A stretch of DNA of 34,767 bases from an uncultured beta proteobacterium (GCA_903922075.1 CAIXSK010000168.1:1-34767), one strand, 5' to 3'. Counted from the stretch's first letter, positions 21,332-30,431 are shown. The notes: generated by a model not told the origin, from the letters alone. Numbers and translations: made by a program.

Positions 21332-22269
21332 TGCAACCGACTTCCCTGACCACCGAACAAATCCGCGCCCTGATCGCCAAGGGCAAGCTCAAGGATGCCA
21401 TCTTCAAGGCGATGGGCATTTTCTGCCTGGCCGTCGCGCTGCTGGTCATCGTGCTGCTTGTTTCCGACATGGTCGCCAAGGGCTCGGAGCGCTTCACGCT
21501 CGATTTCTTCCTCAACTTCGCCTCGCGCCGGGCGACGCAGGCCGGCATCCTGTCCGCCTGGGTCGGTTCGCTGCTGGTGATGCTGGTCACCGCCCTGGCC
21601 GCCGTGCCGCTCGGCGTCGCGGCCGGCGTCTATCTTGAGGAATACGCCAAGCGCAACTGGTTGACCGAGATCATCGAGATCAACATCACCAATCTGGCCG
21701 CCGTGCCGTCCATCGTCTATGGCCTGCTGGCGCTCGGCATCTTCGTCTATACCTTCGGCTTCGGCCAGAGCATCCTGTCGGCCGGCCTGACGCTGGCCCT
21801 CTTGATCCTGCCGATCATCATCGTGTCGACCCGTGAAGCGATCCGCGCCATCCCGGCGATGATCCGCGAAGGCTCGATGGCGGTCGGCGCGACGCGCTGG
21901 CAGACCTGCCGCTACCACATCATCCCCTACGCCATGCCCGGCATCCTGACCGGCGTGATCATCGGGCTGGCCCGCGCCATCGGCGAAACGGCGCCGATCA
22001 TCACCATCGGCGCGCTGACCTTCATCGCCTTCCTGCCGCCGGTGCCCTTCACCGAAGTCAGCCCCGGCGTGAATGCCGGCCTGTTCGACTGGGTGATGTC
22101 GCCCTTCACGGTGATGCCGATCCAGATTTTCAACTGGACCTCGCGCCCCGATCCGGCCTTCGAGGTGAACGCCGCCGCCGCCGGCTTCGTGCTGATGGCC
22201 ATGGTGCTGACGATGAACGGCATCGCCATCTGGCTGCGCTACAAGATGCGCAAGAACATCAAATGGTAA
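21331..22269 (+). CDS. pstA: phosphate ABC transporter permease
   Basis: TGATG overlap with pstC; NLAAVPSIVYGLLALGIF, GLARAIGETAPIITIGA. Confidence 0.96.
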   Translation: MQPTSLTTEQIRALIAKGKLKDAIFKAMGIFCLAVALLVIVLLVSDMVAKGSERFTLDFFLNFASRRATQAGILSAWVGSLLVMLVTALAAVPLGVAAGVYLEEYAKRNWLTEIIEINITNLAAVPSIVYGLLALGIFVYTFGFGQSILSAGLTLALLILPIIIVSTREAIRAIPAMIREGSMAVGATRWQTCRYHIIPYAMPGILTGVIIGLARAIGETAPIITIGALTFIAFLPPVPFTEVSPGVNAGLFDWVMSPFTVMPIQIFNWTSRPDPAFEVNAAAAGFVLMAMVLTMNGIAIWLRYKMRKNIKW

Positions 22270-22309
22270 ATGCTACGGTCAGCCCGAAAAAATGACCAAA
22301 ATCGAAATT
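22268..22309 (+). repeat. TGCTACGGTC element, copy 3 (pstA stop to pstB leader)
   Basis: AAATGCTACGGTCAgcccgAAAAAAtgaccAAAATcgAAATT. Confidence 0.85.
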
Positions 22310-22325
22310 CGAACTGGAGTCTCCG

Positions 22326-23105
22326 ATGCAGATTCATGACCACCCGACCCTCAAGGCCGAAGCCCGCAACCTGAATTTTTTCTACGGTGAAGCCAAGGCG
22401 CTCAAGGGCATCAACATGCCGATCTACGACAAGAAGGTCACCGCCCTGATCGGTCCTTCCGGCTGCGGCAAATCGACCTACCTGCGCAGCTTTAACCGCA
22501 TGCACGACCTCTACCCGGGCAACCGTTACGAGGGCGAGATCCGCTTCTTCCCGGACAACACCAACCTGCTGGCGCCGGAAGTCGATCCGATCGAAGTCCG
22601 GATGCGCATCGGCATGGTCTTCCAGAAGCCGAACCCCTTCCCCAAGTCGATCTACGAGAACGTCGCCTACGGCCTGCGCGTGCGCGGCGAAAACAACAAG
22701 CGCGTCCTCGACGACAAGGTCGAACACGCGCTGAAGGGCGCCGCCATCTGGGACGAGGTCAAGGACCGCCTGAGCGAGCTCGCCTCCAACCTGTCCGGCG
22801 GCCAGCAGCAGCGCCTGTGCATCGCCCGCGCCCTGGCCACCGACCCCGAACTGCTGTTGTTCGACGAGCCGACCTCGGCGCTCGACCCGATCGCCACCGG
22901 TGCCATCGAGGAACTGGTCCATGAGCTGAAGAAGCGCGTCACCATCCTGATCGTCACCCACAACATGCAGCAGGCCGCCCGCGTCTCCGACTACACGGCC
23001 TACATGTACCTGGGCGAGCTGATCGAGTTCGGCAAGACCGACGAGATCTTCATCAAGCCGCAAGATAAGCGTACCGAAGACTACATCACCGGCCGCATGG
23101 GCTAA
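22326..23105 (+). CDS. pstB: phosphate ABC transporter ATP-binding protein
   Basis: [37 protein letters not shown]. Confidence 0.97.
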   Translation: MQIHDHPTLKAEARNLNFFYGEAKALKGINMPIYDKKVTALIGPSGCGKSTYLRSFNRMHDLYPGNRYEGEIRFFPDNTNLLAPEVDPIEVRMRIGMVFQKPNPFPKSIYENVAYGLRVRGENNKRVLDDKVEHALKGAAIWDEVKDRLSELASNLSGGQQQRLCIARALATDPELLLFDEPTSALDPIATGAIEELVHELKKRVTILIVTHNMQQAARVSDYTAYMYLGELIEFGKTDEIFIKPQDKRTEDYITGRMG

Positions 23106-23206
23106 TTTCAATTAGCCATGCGCCAATACTTTGTCGACTTCGCCTTGCCGTGCTGCAGCACTGTCTGCGGCTCGCCTTCGCGTCTTGGCGCATGGCGAAT
23201 TGAAAT
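23105..23206. repeat. 102-bp inverted-repeat element in the pstB-phoU gap
   Basis: 22-bp arms ATTTCAATTaGCCATGCGCCAA / TTGGCGCATGGCgAATTGAAAT, 1 mismatch, 58-nt loop with palindrome GTGCTGCAGCAC (23150-23161). Confidence 0.9.
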
Positions 23207-23218
23207 AAAGGAAATGAA

Positions 23219-23908
23219 ATGAACGAATCCCAACACCTGTCCAGCCAGTTCGACGAAGAGCTCAGCCGTCTGCGCACCCATGTGCTGCAGATGGGCGGCC
23301 TGGTCGAAACCCAGGTTTCCGCGGCCATCGAGGCTTATTCCACCGGCGAGGTGGCCAGCGTCAAGACCATCGTCGAGACCGACCGCAAGGTCAACGACCT
23401 GGAAAAGGCGATCGACGACGACTGCGCCCACATCATTGCCAAGCGCCAGCCGACCGCCTCCGACCTGCGCCTGATCCTCGGCATCAGCAAGATCGTCACC
23501 GACCTGGAGCGGGCCGGCGACGAAGCCAAGAAGATCGCCAAGGGCGTTCGCCGCATTTACGAAAACGGCCATCTGCCCGGGCAATACGGCGTCGGCATCC
23601 GGCATCTGGCGGAAGCCGCGCTGGTCATGATCCGCCGGGCGCTCGATGCCTTCGCTCGCCTCGACACGCCGCAGGCGGCCGACGTGATCAAGGCCGATAC
23701 CGATGTCGATACCGAATTCAAGTCGATCATCCGCCAGCTGATCACCCACATGATGGAAGACCCGCGCACCATCACCACCTCGATCGACATCATCTGGATC
23801 GCCCGCGCCATCGAGCGCATCGGCGACCACGCCAAGAACATTTCCGAACAGGTCGTCTATGTCGTCGAAGGCCGCGACATCCGGCACACCAAGGAGAAAG
23901 TCCAGTGA
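23219..23908 (+). CDS. phoU: phosphate signalling complex protein PhoU
   Basis: 229 aa; DLRLILGISKIVTDLERAGDEAKKIA, ERIGDHAKNISEQVVYVV. Confidence 0.96.
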   Translation: MNESQHLSSQFDEELSRLRTHVLQMGGLVETQVSAAIEAYSTGEVASVKTIVETDRKVNDLEKAIDDDCAHIIAKRQPTASDLRLILGISKIVTDLERAGDEAKKIAKGVRRIYENGHLPGQYGVGIRHLAEAALVMIRRALDAFARLDTPQAADVIKADTDVDTEFKSIIRQLITHMMEDPRTITTSIDIIWIARAIERIGDHAKNISEQVVYVVEGRDIRHTKEKVQ

Positions 23909-24591
23909 CACCGACCATCCTGGTGGTCGAGGACGAGCCGGCGATCCAGGAGCTCGTCGCGATCAACCTCAAGCACGCCGGTTTCCTGGTCGTCCGCGCC
24001 GGCAGCGCCGAGGAAGCCGAATCGGCGATCCGCGCTGCACTGCCCGACCTGGTCATCCTTGACTGGATGCTGCCCGGCCAGTCCGGCGTCGCGCTGGCCA
24101 AGAAGATCCGCGCCGACGAACGGACCCGCGAACTGCCGATCATCATGCTGACCGCCCGCGTCCATGAAGAAGACAAGGTCCAGGGCCTGGAAGCCGGGGC
24201 CGACGACTACATCACCAAGCCCTTCTCGCCCAAGGAAATGGTCGCCCGCGTCCGCGCCGTGTTGCGCCGCCGGGCCCCGCACCTGGCCGGCGAGGCGGTC
24301 GAGATCGGCAGCCTGGCGCTCAACCCGGCGACCCATCGGGTGCTGGCCAGCGGCCAGCCGATCGAACTGGGGCCGACCGAGTTCCGCCTGCTGTTCTTCT
24401 TCATGACCCATGCCGAGCGCGTCTATACCCGCGCCCAGTTGCTCGACGAAGTCTGGGGCGACCACGTCTTCATCGAGGAACGCACAGTTGATGTGCACAT
24501 CCGCCGCCTGCGCGCCGCGCTGGAAAACTCCGGCAACCATGAGCGGGTCGAAACCGTGCGCGGCACCGGCTACCGTTTCCGGGGAGCCTGA
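23905..24591 (+). CDS. phoB: phosphate regulon response regulator
   Basis: PTILVVEDEPAIQELVAINLKHAGF; LDWMLPG; winged-helix C-terminus. Confidence 0.96.
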   Translation: MTPTILVVEDEPAIQELVAINLKHAGFLVVRAGSAEEAESAIRAALPDLVILDWMLPGQSGVALAKKIRADERTRELPIIMLTARVHEEDKVQGLEAGADDYITKPFSPKEMVARVRAVLRRRAPHLAGEAVEIGSLALNPATHRVLASGQPIELGPTEFRLLFFFMTHAERVYTRAQLLDEVWGDHVFIEERTVDVHIRRLRAALENSGNHERVETVRGTGYRFRGA

Positions 24592-24593
24592 GC

Positions 24594-25886
24594 CTGTCCT
24601 CGCAAATCATCCGCGCCCTGCTGCTGGCGCTGCTGTCCACCGTCATCGCACTGCCGGTCGGTTACTTTGTCGCCCACTGGGCGGGATGGACCGTTTTCTG
24701 CATCGGCCTCGGCCTGCAGATGATTTTCCACTTCCGCAATTTCGCCCGCCTCGACCGCTGGTCGTACCGGCCGGTGGTCGATGCCAGCCTGGAAGGCGAG
24801 GGCGCCTGGGACGGCATCTTCGGCCGCCTCTATCGGCACGAAAAGGATCTGCGCGAGCAGATCGCCCAGCGCGACCAGGAAATCGGCATGCTGCTCGCCG
24901 CCGGCCAGGCGCTGACCGACGGCGTCGTGCTGCTCGCCCAGAACACCCAGATTCTCTTCTGCAACACCATGGCCGAGTCACAGCTCGGGCTGGTCATCCG
25001 CACCGACCGCGGGCAGCCGGTGGTCAATATGGTGCGCCAGCCGGAATTCGTCGCCTATCTCGAAGGCAGCGATTATTCCCGGCCGCTGACCATGCGCTCG
25101 GAGCGTCGCGACGACCGGGTGTTCTCGGTCCATGTCATTCCCTACGCCGGCGACCGGCGGCTGATGCAGGTCAAGGATGTCACGCAGACCGACCGCCTCG
25201 ACCAGATGCGGCGCGATTTCGTCGCCAACGTCTCGCACGAGCTGCGCACGCCGCTGACCGTGCTGGCCGGCTTCCTGGAAACCCTGCAGGAGATCGAGGT
25301 CGACCACGACGAGCAGCAGCGCTACCTGCAGATGATGGCCGACCAGTCACGCCGCATGCAGTCCATCGTCCAGGACCTGCTGACCCTGTCCTCGATCGAA
25401 TCGGCGCCGCCGCCGGACAACGAACCGGTCGATATGGTCAGCCTGCTCGACAAGCTGCGCCGCGATGCCGAAGGGCTGTCGGCCGGGCGCCATACCATCG
25501 TCGTCGAGTCTGACGGACACGCCGACCTGCGCGGCTCCGAGCCGGAACTGGTCAGCGCCTTCGGCAACCTGGTCGCCAATGCCGTGCGCTATACGCCGAC
25601 CGGCGGCACGGTGACGCTGAGCTGGCGCGCCACGCCACAGGGGGCGGAATTCGCCGTGCAGGATACGGGCATCGGCATCGACGCCAAACACATTCCCCGG
25701 CTGACCGAACGTTTCTACCGCGTCGACCGTGGTCGTTCGCGCGATGTTGGCGGCACCGGGCTGGGCCTGGCCATCGTCAAGCACTCGCTGAACCGCCACC
25801 AGGCGCAGCTCGACATCAAGAGCACGCCGGGCGTCGGCAGCCGCTTCGCGGCCAAATTCCCGGCCAACCGGGTGGCCGGCCTGTGA
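24594..25886 (+). CDS. phoR: phosphate regulon sensor kinase; likely non-ATG start
   Basis: FVANVSHELRTPLTVLAGFLETL; in-frame TM-coding sequence extends upstream of ATG 24720 to CTG 24594. Confidence 0.9.
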   Translation: MSSQIIRALLLALLSTVIALPVGYFVAHWAGWTVFCIGLGLQMIFHFRNFARLDRWSYRPVVDASLEGEGAWDGIFGRLYRHEKDLREQIAQRDQEIGMLLAAGQALTDGVVLLAQNTQILFCNTMAESQLGLVIRTDRGQPVVNMVRQPEFVAYLEGSDYSRPLTMRSERRDDRVFSVHVIPYAGDRRLMQVKDVTQTDRLDQMRRDFVANVSHELRTPLTVLAGFLETLQEIEVDHDEQQRYLQMMADQSRRMQSIVQDLLTLSSIESAPPPDNEPVDMVSLLDKLRRDAEGLSAGRHTIVVESDGHADLRGSEPELVSAFGNLVANAVRYTPTGGTVTLSWRATPQGAEFAVQDTGIGIDAKHIPRLTERFYRVDRGRSRDVGGTGLGLAIVKHSLNRHQAQLDIKSTPGVGSRFAAKFPANRVAGL

Positions 25887-25908
25887 AAAACCGGGCCGGC
25901 CGTTCGGC

Positions 25909-26391
25909 TTAGCGGAAGAAGCGGCCGAGCAGACCGCTGAGGAAGCCCTGGCTGGGCTGCCGCTCGACCACCGCCACGGCGGCGGGCTTGTCGTGGGCGC
26001 CGGTCATCTGCTTGACGGCTTCCGCGTAGTCGCGGTCCTCGTTGGCGATGTGGTTGAGCAGCCACTTGGTCAGCATCGAATGCAGCTCGTCGGCGATGTC
26101 TTCGCCCTTGGCGGCGCGCATCGTGAATTCCGTGACCCGCTTGATGAACAGTTCATGCACCTTGCGGTGCGGCTTCAGAAACTTGTAGCCGGCCTCTTCG
26201 AGCATCGCTTCCTCGAAGCCGAAGTGCGACTGCGTGTAGTCGATCAGCTGTTCGATGACGTCGGTGACCAGGCGCTTGTCCTCTTTCATCTTGGCGATTT
26301 CGAGGTCGTTGATGTACTCGACGATGCGCCGGTGTTGAGAGTCGATGACCTCGATGCCGGTATCCAGCTTGCTGTCCCAAACGATGGGCAT
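25909..26391 (-). CDS. bacteriohemerythrin
   Basis: DTGIEVIDSQHRRIVEYIN, HFGFEEAMLEEAGY, HRKVHELF, HIANEDRDYA. Confidence 0.93.
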   Translation of the reverse strand: MPIVWDSKLDTGIEVIDSQHRRIVEYINDLEIAKMKEDKRLVTDVIEQLIDYTQSHFGFEEAMLEEAGYKFLKPHRKVHELFIKRVTEFTMRAAKGEDIADELHSMLTKWLLNHIANEDRDYAEAVKQMTGAHDKPAAVAVVERQPSQGFLSGLLGRFFR

Positions 26392-26453
26392 GGCGGTTCT
26401 CCAGAACGGTTTTTATTGGAACAGGAGTAGATAGTACTTTTGGCCTAGCACTG

Positions 26454-26467
26454 TTGACTTAAGTCAA
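26454..26467. promoter_or_regulatory. 14-bp perfect palindrome, FNR/DNR-family-like box upstream of bacteriohemerythrin
   Basis: TTGACTTAAGTCAA. Confidence 0.5.
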
Positions 26468-26527
26468 TTTAGGCTTAGCTCCCGGCCGTGAAATGTGAAA
26501 TCCCCCGGCCTGGCCGCTGTCTTCGGC

Positions 26528-27727
26528 TCAGCCCTTGACCGGCCGGACCTTGCTGGCGGCCAGTTTGGCCCGTTCGCGCGCCTCGTCGGTGTTCTCGCCA
26601 TTGGCCACGGCGACGCCCATCCGGCGCTTGTTAAAGGATTCCGGCTTGCCGAACAGGCGCAGGTCGCTGCGCGGCACGGCCAGCGCTTCCTGCAGCTCGG
26701 TAAAGGCGATGCCCTGCTCCTCCATGCCTCCGTAGATCACCGCCGAAGCCCCGGGTTCGCGCAGCGCGGTATCGACCGGCAAACCGAGGATGGCGCGGGC
26801 GTGCAATTCGAATTCCGAAAAGCGCTGCGAGCATAGCGTGACCAGCCCGGTATCGTGCGGCCGCGGGCTGACTTCCGAGAACCAGACCATGTCGCCCTTG
26901 ACGAACAGTTCGACACCGAAGATGCCGCGTCCGCCAAGATTGCCGGTCACCGCCGCGGCGATTTCCTGGGCCCGCTGCAGCGCCGCCGGCGTCATCTCCT
27001 GCGGTTGCCAGGATTCGACATAGTCGCCGGCGACCTGCAGGTGGCCGATCGGATCGCAGAAGTAAGTGCGCACCTCGCCCGCGGTATTCCGGGCGCGGAC
27101 GGTGAGCAGGGTGATTTCGTAATCGAAATCGATCAAGCCTTCGACGATGACCCGGCCCTGATTGACCCGGCCGCCGCTGGCCGCGGTGTCCCAGGCCTTC
27201 TGCACGTCGTCCGGGCCGCGCAGTAGCGACTGGCCCTTGCCCGACGAGGACATCGTCGGCTTGACGATGCACGGGTAGCCGATGCCATCGTCGATGGCGG
27301 CCCGCAATTCGGCCAGCGAATCGGCGAATTTATACGGCGAGGTGGGCAGGCCGAGTTCCTCGGCGGCCAGCCGGCGGATGCCCTCGCGGTTCATGGTCAG
27401 TTTGGCGGCGCGGGCGGTCGGGATCACTTCGGCCAGCCCGGCGGCTTCGATCTCGACCAGCATGTCGGTGGCGATGGCCTCGATTTCCGGCACGATCAGA
27501 TGCGGCTTTTCCAGCTCGACCACCCGGCGCAGCGCCGCGCCGTCGGTCATCGAGACGACGTGGGCGCGGTGGGCGACCTGGTGGCCGGGGGCGTTCTCGT
27601 AACGGTCCACGGCGATCACCTCGACGCCGAGGCGCTGCAGGGCGATGATCACTTCCTTGCCGAGTTCGCCGGCGCCGAGCAGCATGACGCGCAGGGCGGA
27701 AGGGGAGAGCGGGGTGCCGATTTTCAT
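26528..27727 (-). CDS. purT: formate-dependent phosphoribosylglycinamide formyltransferase
   Basis: [46 protein letters not shown]-grasp. Confidence 0.97.
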   Translation of the reverse strand: MKIGTPLSPSALRVMLLGAGELGKEVIIALQRLGVEVIAVDRYENAPGHQVAHRAHVVSMTDGAALRRVVELEKPHLIVPEIEAIATDMLVEIEAAGLAEVIPTARAAKLTMNREGIRRLAAEELGLPTSPYKFADSLAELRAAIDDGIGYPCIVKPTMSSSGKGQSLLRGPDDVQKAWDTAASGGRVNQGRVIVEGLIDFDYEITLLTVRARNTAGEVRTYFCDPIGHLQVAGDYVESWQPQEMTPAALQRAQEIAAAVTGNLGGRGIFGVELFVKGDMVWFSEVSPRPHDTGLVTLCSQRFSEFELHARAILGLPVDTALREPGASAVIYGGMEEQGIAFTELQEALAVPRSDLRLFGKPESFNKRRMGVAVANGENTDEARERAKLAASKVRPVKG

Positions 27728-27744
27728 GGGGGGCCTCGAAAGTG

Positions 27745-27786
27745 AAATTTGGAAATCGGACGAATTTAGGCGCCGACCGTAGCATC
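27745..27786 (-). repeat. TGCTACGGTC element, copy 5
   Basis: Minus strand GATGCTACGGTCGgcgccTAAATTcgtccgATTTccAAATTT. Confidence 0.8.
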
Positions 27787-27823
27787 GTCAAGCGACCGGC
27801 GTAGCGGGGGCGCCGAAACAAAA

Positions 27824-27868
27824 GCTTAACGGCGTCGTAACCTTGAGGTCACGGGCAGGAATTATCGT
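27824..27868 (+). promoter_or_regulatory. candidate PhoB promoter of plcP-like gene
   Basis: GCTTAAC-ggcg-TCGTAAC-cttg-AGGTCAC-(10 nt)-TATCGT. Confidence 0.65.
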
Positions 27869-27874
27869 GCGCCC

Positions 27875-28672
27875 ATGCCCAAGGTCAGATCCGTATTTTT
27901 ATCCGACATCCACCTCGGCACGCGGGCGTGCCAGGCGGACAGACTCCTCGATTTCCTGCGCGACCATCCGGCCGAGCAGACTTTCCTGATCGGCGACATC
28001 GTCGATTTCTGGGCGATGAGCCGCAGCATCAACTGGACGCAGGCCCAGAACACCGTGGTCCAGAAGCTGCTGCGCCGGGCCCGGCACGGCGAGCGCGTCG
28101 TCTTCATTCCCGGCAACCACGACGAAGTGCTGCGCGACTATTGCGGCATCGTTTTCGGCGAGGTCGAGGTGGTCGACGAACTGGTCCACCAGATGGCCGA
28201 CGGCCGTCGCTTCCTGCTCATCCACGGCGACCAGTTCGACCAGGTGACGCGCCACCATCGCTGGGTCGCGGTGCTCGGCGACAAGGCCTACGAACTGCTG
28301 GTCCGCATCAATACGCTGCTCTCTTGGGGCCGGCGCAAGCTGGGGCTGGCCGGTTACTGGTCGCTGGCCGGCTACGCCAAGCGCAAGGTCAAGACGGCGC
28401 TGAATTTCATTTTCGATTTCGAAGAATCGGCCATTCACCATGCCAAGGAGCGCGGGCTCGACGGGGTGATCTGCGGCCATATCCATTGGGCGGCGATCCG
28501 CGAGATCGACGGCCTGACCTATGTGAATTGCGGCGATTGGGTCGATTCCTGCACGGCCATCGTCGAACACTTCGATGGCCGGCTGGAACTGGTCAGCTGG
28601 GGCGAGGTGCAGGCGGTACGCCGGCTGGCGCCACCGGCGGTCGAGTCGGTCGCCGAAACAGTGGAGGCGTGA
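27875..28672 (+). CDS. calcineurin-like metallophosphoesterase (PlcP / UDP-2,3-diacylglucosamine-hydrolase-like)
   Basis: VFLSDIHLGTRACQADRLLDFL, LIGDIVDFWAMSRS, IPGNHDEVLRDY, ICGHIHWAAI. Confidence 0.88.
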   Translation: MPKVRSVFLSDIHLGTRACQADRLLDFLRDHPAEQTFLIGDIVDFWAMSRSINWTQAQNTVVQKLLRRARHGERVVFIPGNHDEVLRDYCGIVFGEVEVVDELVHQMADGRRFLLIHGDQFDQVTRHHRWVAVLGDKAYELLVRINTLLSWGRRKLGLAGYWSLAGYAKRKVKTALNFIFDFEESAIHHAKERGLDGVICGHIHWAAIREIDGLTYVNCGDWVDSCTAIVEHFDGRLELVSWGEVQAVRRLAPPAVESVAETVEA

Positions 28673-28673
28673 A

Positions 28674-29855
28674 ATGCGCGTACTGATGGTTTCCGATGTT
28701 TATTTTCCCCGGGTCAATGGCGTGTCGACCTCGATCGAGACTTTTCGCCGGACGCTGGCGGCGCAGGGCGTCGAGGTCCGGCTGGTTGTGCCGCGCTATG
28801 GTGACGAAGCCGAGGCGGAGGGCATTGTCCGGGTCGCCGGGCGACCCGTGCCCGGCGACCCGGAGGACCGTCTGGTCGGCTGGCGGGCGATGCACCGGGC
28901 GGTGCTCGAAGCAGCGACTGACTGCGACCTGATCCACATCCAGACCCCGTTCATCGCCCACTATGCCGGCCTGAAGGCGGCGCGCACGCTAGGTTTGCCG
29001 GTGGTGGCGACCTATCACACGCTGTTCGAGGAATACCTGCAGCACTACGCCCGTTTCATTCCGTCCGGCTGGCTGCGCGGCCAGGCCCGGGCCTTTTCCC
29101 GCCGCCAATGCAATGCGCTCGATGCGGTGATCGTGCCGTCGACGGCGATGCGCGACCGGCTGGCCGCCTATGGCGTGACGGCGCCGCTGCATGTGTTGCC
29201 GACCGGTATCCCGACGGCGCAGTTCGCAGCCGGCGACGGCGTTGCCTTTCGTCAGCGTTTCGGCATTGACGCGGCGCGGCCGCTGGCCCTGTTCGTCGGC
29301 CGTGTCGCCCATGAAAAAAATATCGGCTTTCTGCTCGAAGCGCTGGTCCATGCTCGCCAGGCGCAGCCGGACGTGCTGCTCGTCATCGCTGGCGAAGGGC
29401 CGGCGATGGCCGACCTGAAGGCGCAGACCGCCGCCCTCGGCTTGCAGGAGTCGGTCCGCTTCATCGGCTATCTCGATCGCCAGCAGGCGCTGCCCGACTG
29501 CTACGCGGCGGCCGATGTCTTCGTCTTCGCTTCGCGCACCGAAACGCAGGGCCTGGTCCTGCTCGAAGCGATGGCGGCCGGCCTGCCGGTTATTGCGCTG
29601 TCCGAAATGGGGACGACGGACATCCTGGCGCCGGGACGCGGCGCCTTCTCGCCGCCGCCCAATGCCATCGCTTTCGGCGAAACCCTGGGGCATTTCCTGA
29701 ATCATCCGGCGGCCTGGCGCCACCTGCAGCAAGAGGCGCCGGTCTATGCCGGGGAATGGACCGATGTGGCGATGGCCGAACGCCTGGCCCGCCTGTACGG
29801 CGGCCTGGCGATCCCGGAAATTGCCCCGGAAAACCCATTGACCGTAGCAATCTGA
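28674..29855 (+). CDS. GT4-type glycosyltransferase, candidate diacylglycerol glycosyltransferase (Agt-like)
   Basis: MRVLMVSDVYFPRVNGVSTSIETFRR, VGRVAHEKNIGFLLEAL, RTETQGLVLLEAMAAGLPVI; 1 nt after plcP-like stop. Confidence 0.88.
   Translation: MRVLMVSDVYFPRVNGVSTSIETFRRTLAAQGVEVRLVVPRYGDEAEAEGIVRVAGRPVPGDPEDRLVGWRAMHRAVLEAATDCDLIHIQTPFIAHYAGLKAARTLGLPVVATYHTLFEEYLQHYARFIPSGWLRGQARAFSRRQCNALDAVIVPSTAMRDRLAAYGVTAPLHVLPTGIPTAQFAAGDGVAFRQRFGIDAARPLALFVGRVAHEKNIGFLLEALVHARQAQPDVLLVIAGEGPAMADLKAQTAALGLQESVRFIGYLDRQQALPDCYAAADVFVFASRTETQGLVLLEAMAAGLPVIALSEMGTTDILAPGRGAFSPPPNAIAFGETLGHFLNHPAAWRHLQQEAPVYAGEWTDVAMAERLARLYGGLAIPEIAPENPLTVAI
29831..29851 (-). repeat. TGCTACGGTC element, copy 6 (overlaps 3' end of glycosyltransferase)
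   Basis: Minus strand ATTGCTACGGTCAatgggTTTT. Confidence 0.75.
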
Positions 29856-29865
29856 TCGCGCCGCG

Positions 29866-30060
29866 ATGACTGGGCAACTCGATGGCCCCTGCGGCCGCTG
29901 CCGCTATTTTCGGGCGCTGGAGGCGTCGACTGGCGCCTGTCATCGCTATCCGCCGGTCTTCGCCGGCGAGAGCTCGCCGCGGGAGGCGCACCACTGGCGC
30001 TTTCCCGTGGTCAGCATCCACGGCTGGTGCGGCGAATACCAGCCGCCGCCCGAGGCCTAG
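29866..30060 (+). CDS. small Cys-rich protein
   Basis: CGRCRYFRALEASTGACHRYPPVF...WCGEYQPPPEA, paired CxxC..C..YPP..WCGE pattern. Confidence 0.65.
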   Translation: MTGQLDGPCGRCRYFRALEASTGACHRYPPVFAGESSPREAHHWRFPVVSIHGWCGEYQPPPEA

Positions 30061-30431
30061 ATATCCTCGATCGGTGCGACCAGCTGATTGACGTGGCGCA
30101 GGCGTTCGGCCATCACGCGCATGACTTGGGTGGCGAAGAATGGCGTCTGCTGAACCAGGAACTGGAAACGCTTCTCATCGACTTCGACGAACTCGCAGTC
30201 GGTGGTCGCGACGACGGTGGCCGAGCGTGCCCCGGGCAGCACGATACTGATCTCGCCGACGATGTTGCCGTGCTGCAAGGTTTCGACCACGCGGTTGTTG
30301 ACGATCACTTCCGCCGTGCCGCTGGTCAGCACATACATCATGTTGCCCTCGTCGCCTTCTCCGAACAGTGTCCCGCCGGCTGGAATCTTGACGATAGTTG
30401 GGTTGTGGGCGAACAGCTCGAAGAAAACCAT
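30057..30431 (-). CDS. cyclic-nucleotide-binding (CAP_ED) domain protein, no HTH seen
   Basis: VKIPAGGTLFGEGDEGNMMYVLTSGTAEVIVNNRVVETLQHGNIVGEISIVLPGARSATVVA; start chosen at MVFFELF. Confidence 0.88.
   Translation of the reverse strand: MVFFELFAHNPTIVKIPAGGTLFGEGDEGNMMYVLTSGTAEVIVNNRVVETLQHGNIVGEISIVLPGARSATVVATTDCEFVEVDEKRFQFLVQQTPFFATQVMRVMAERLRHVNQLVAPIEDI

Noticed and set aside
22239-23111. 290-aa ORF antisense to pstB
   Set aside because: Shadow of a strongly conserved ATPase gene.
25870-25908. GGCCGGCC pair between phoR and hemerythrin
   Set aside because: Self-complementary GC words at convergent gene ends; weak loop and no T-run, insufficient as a terminator call.
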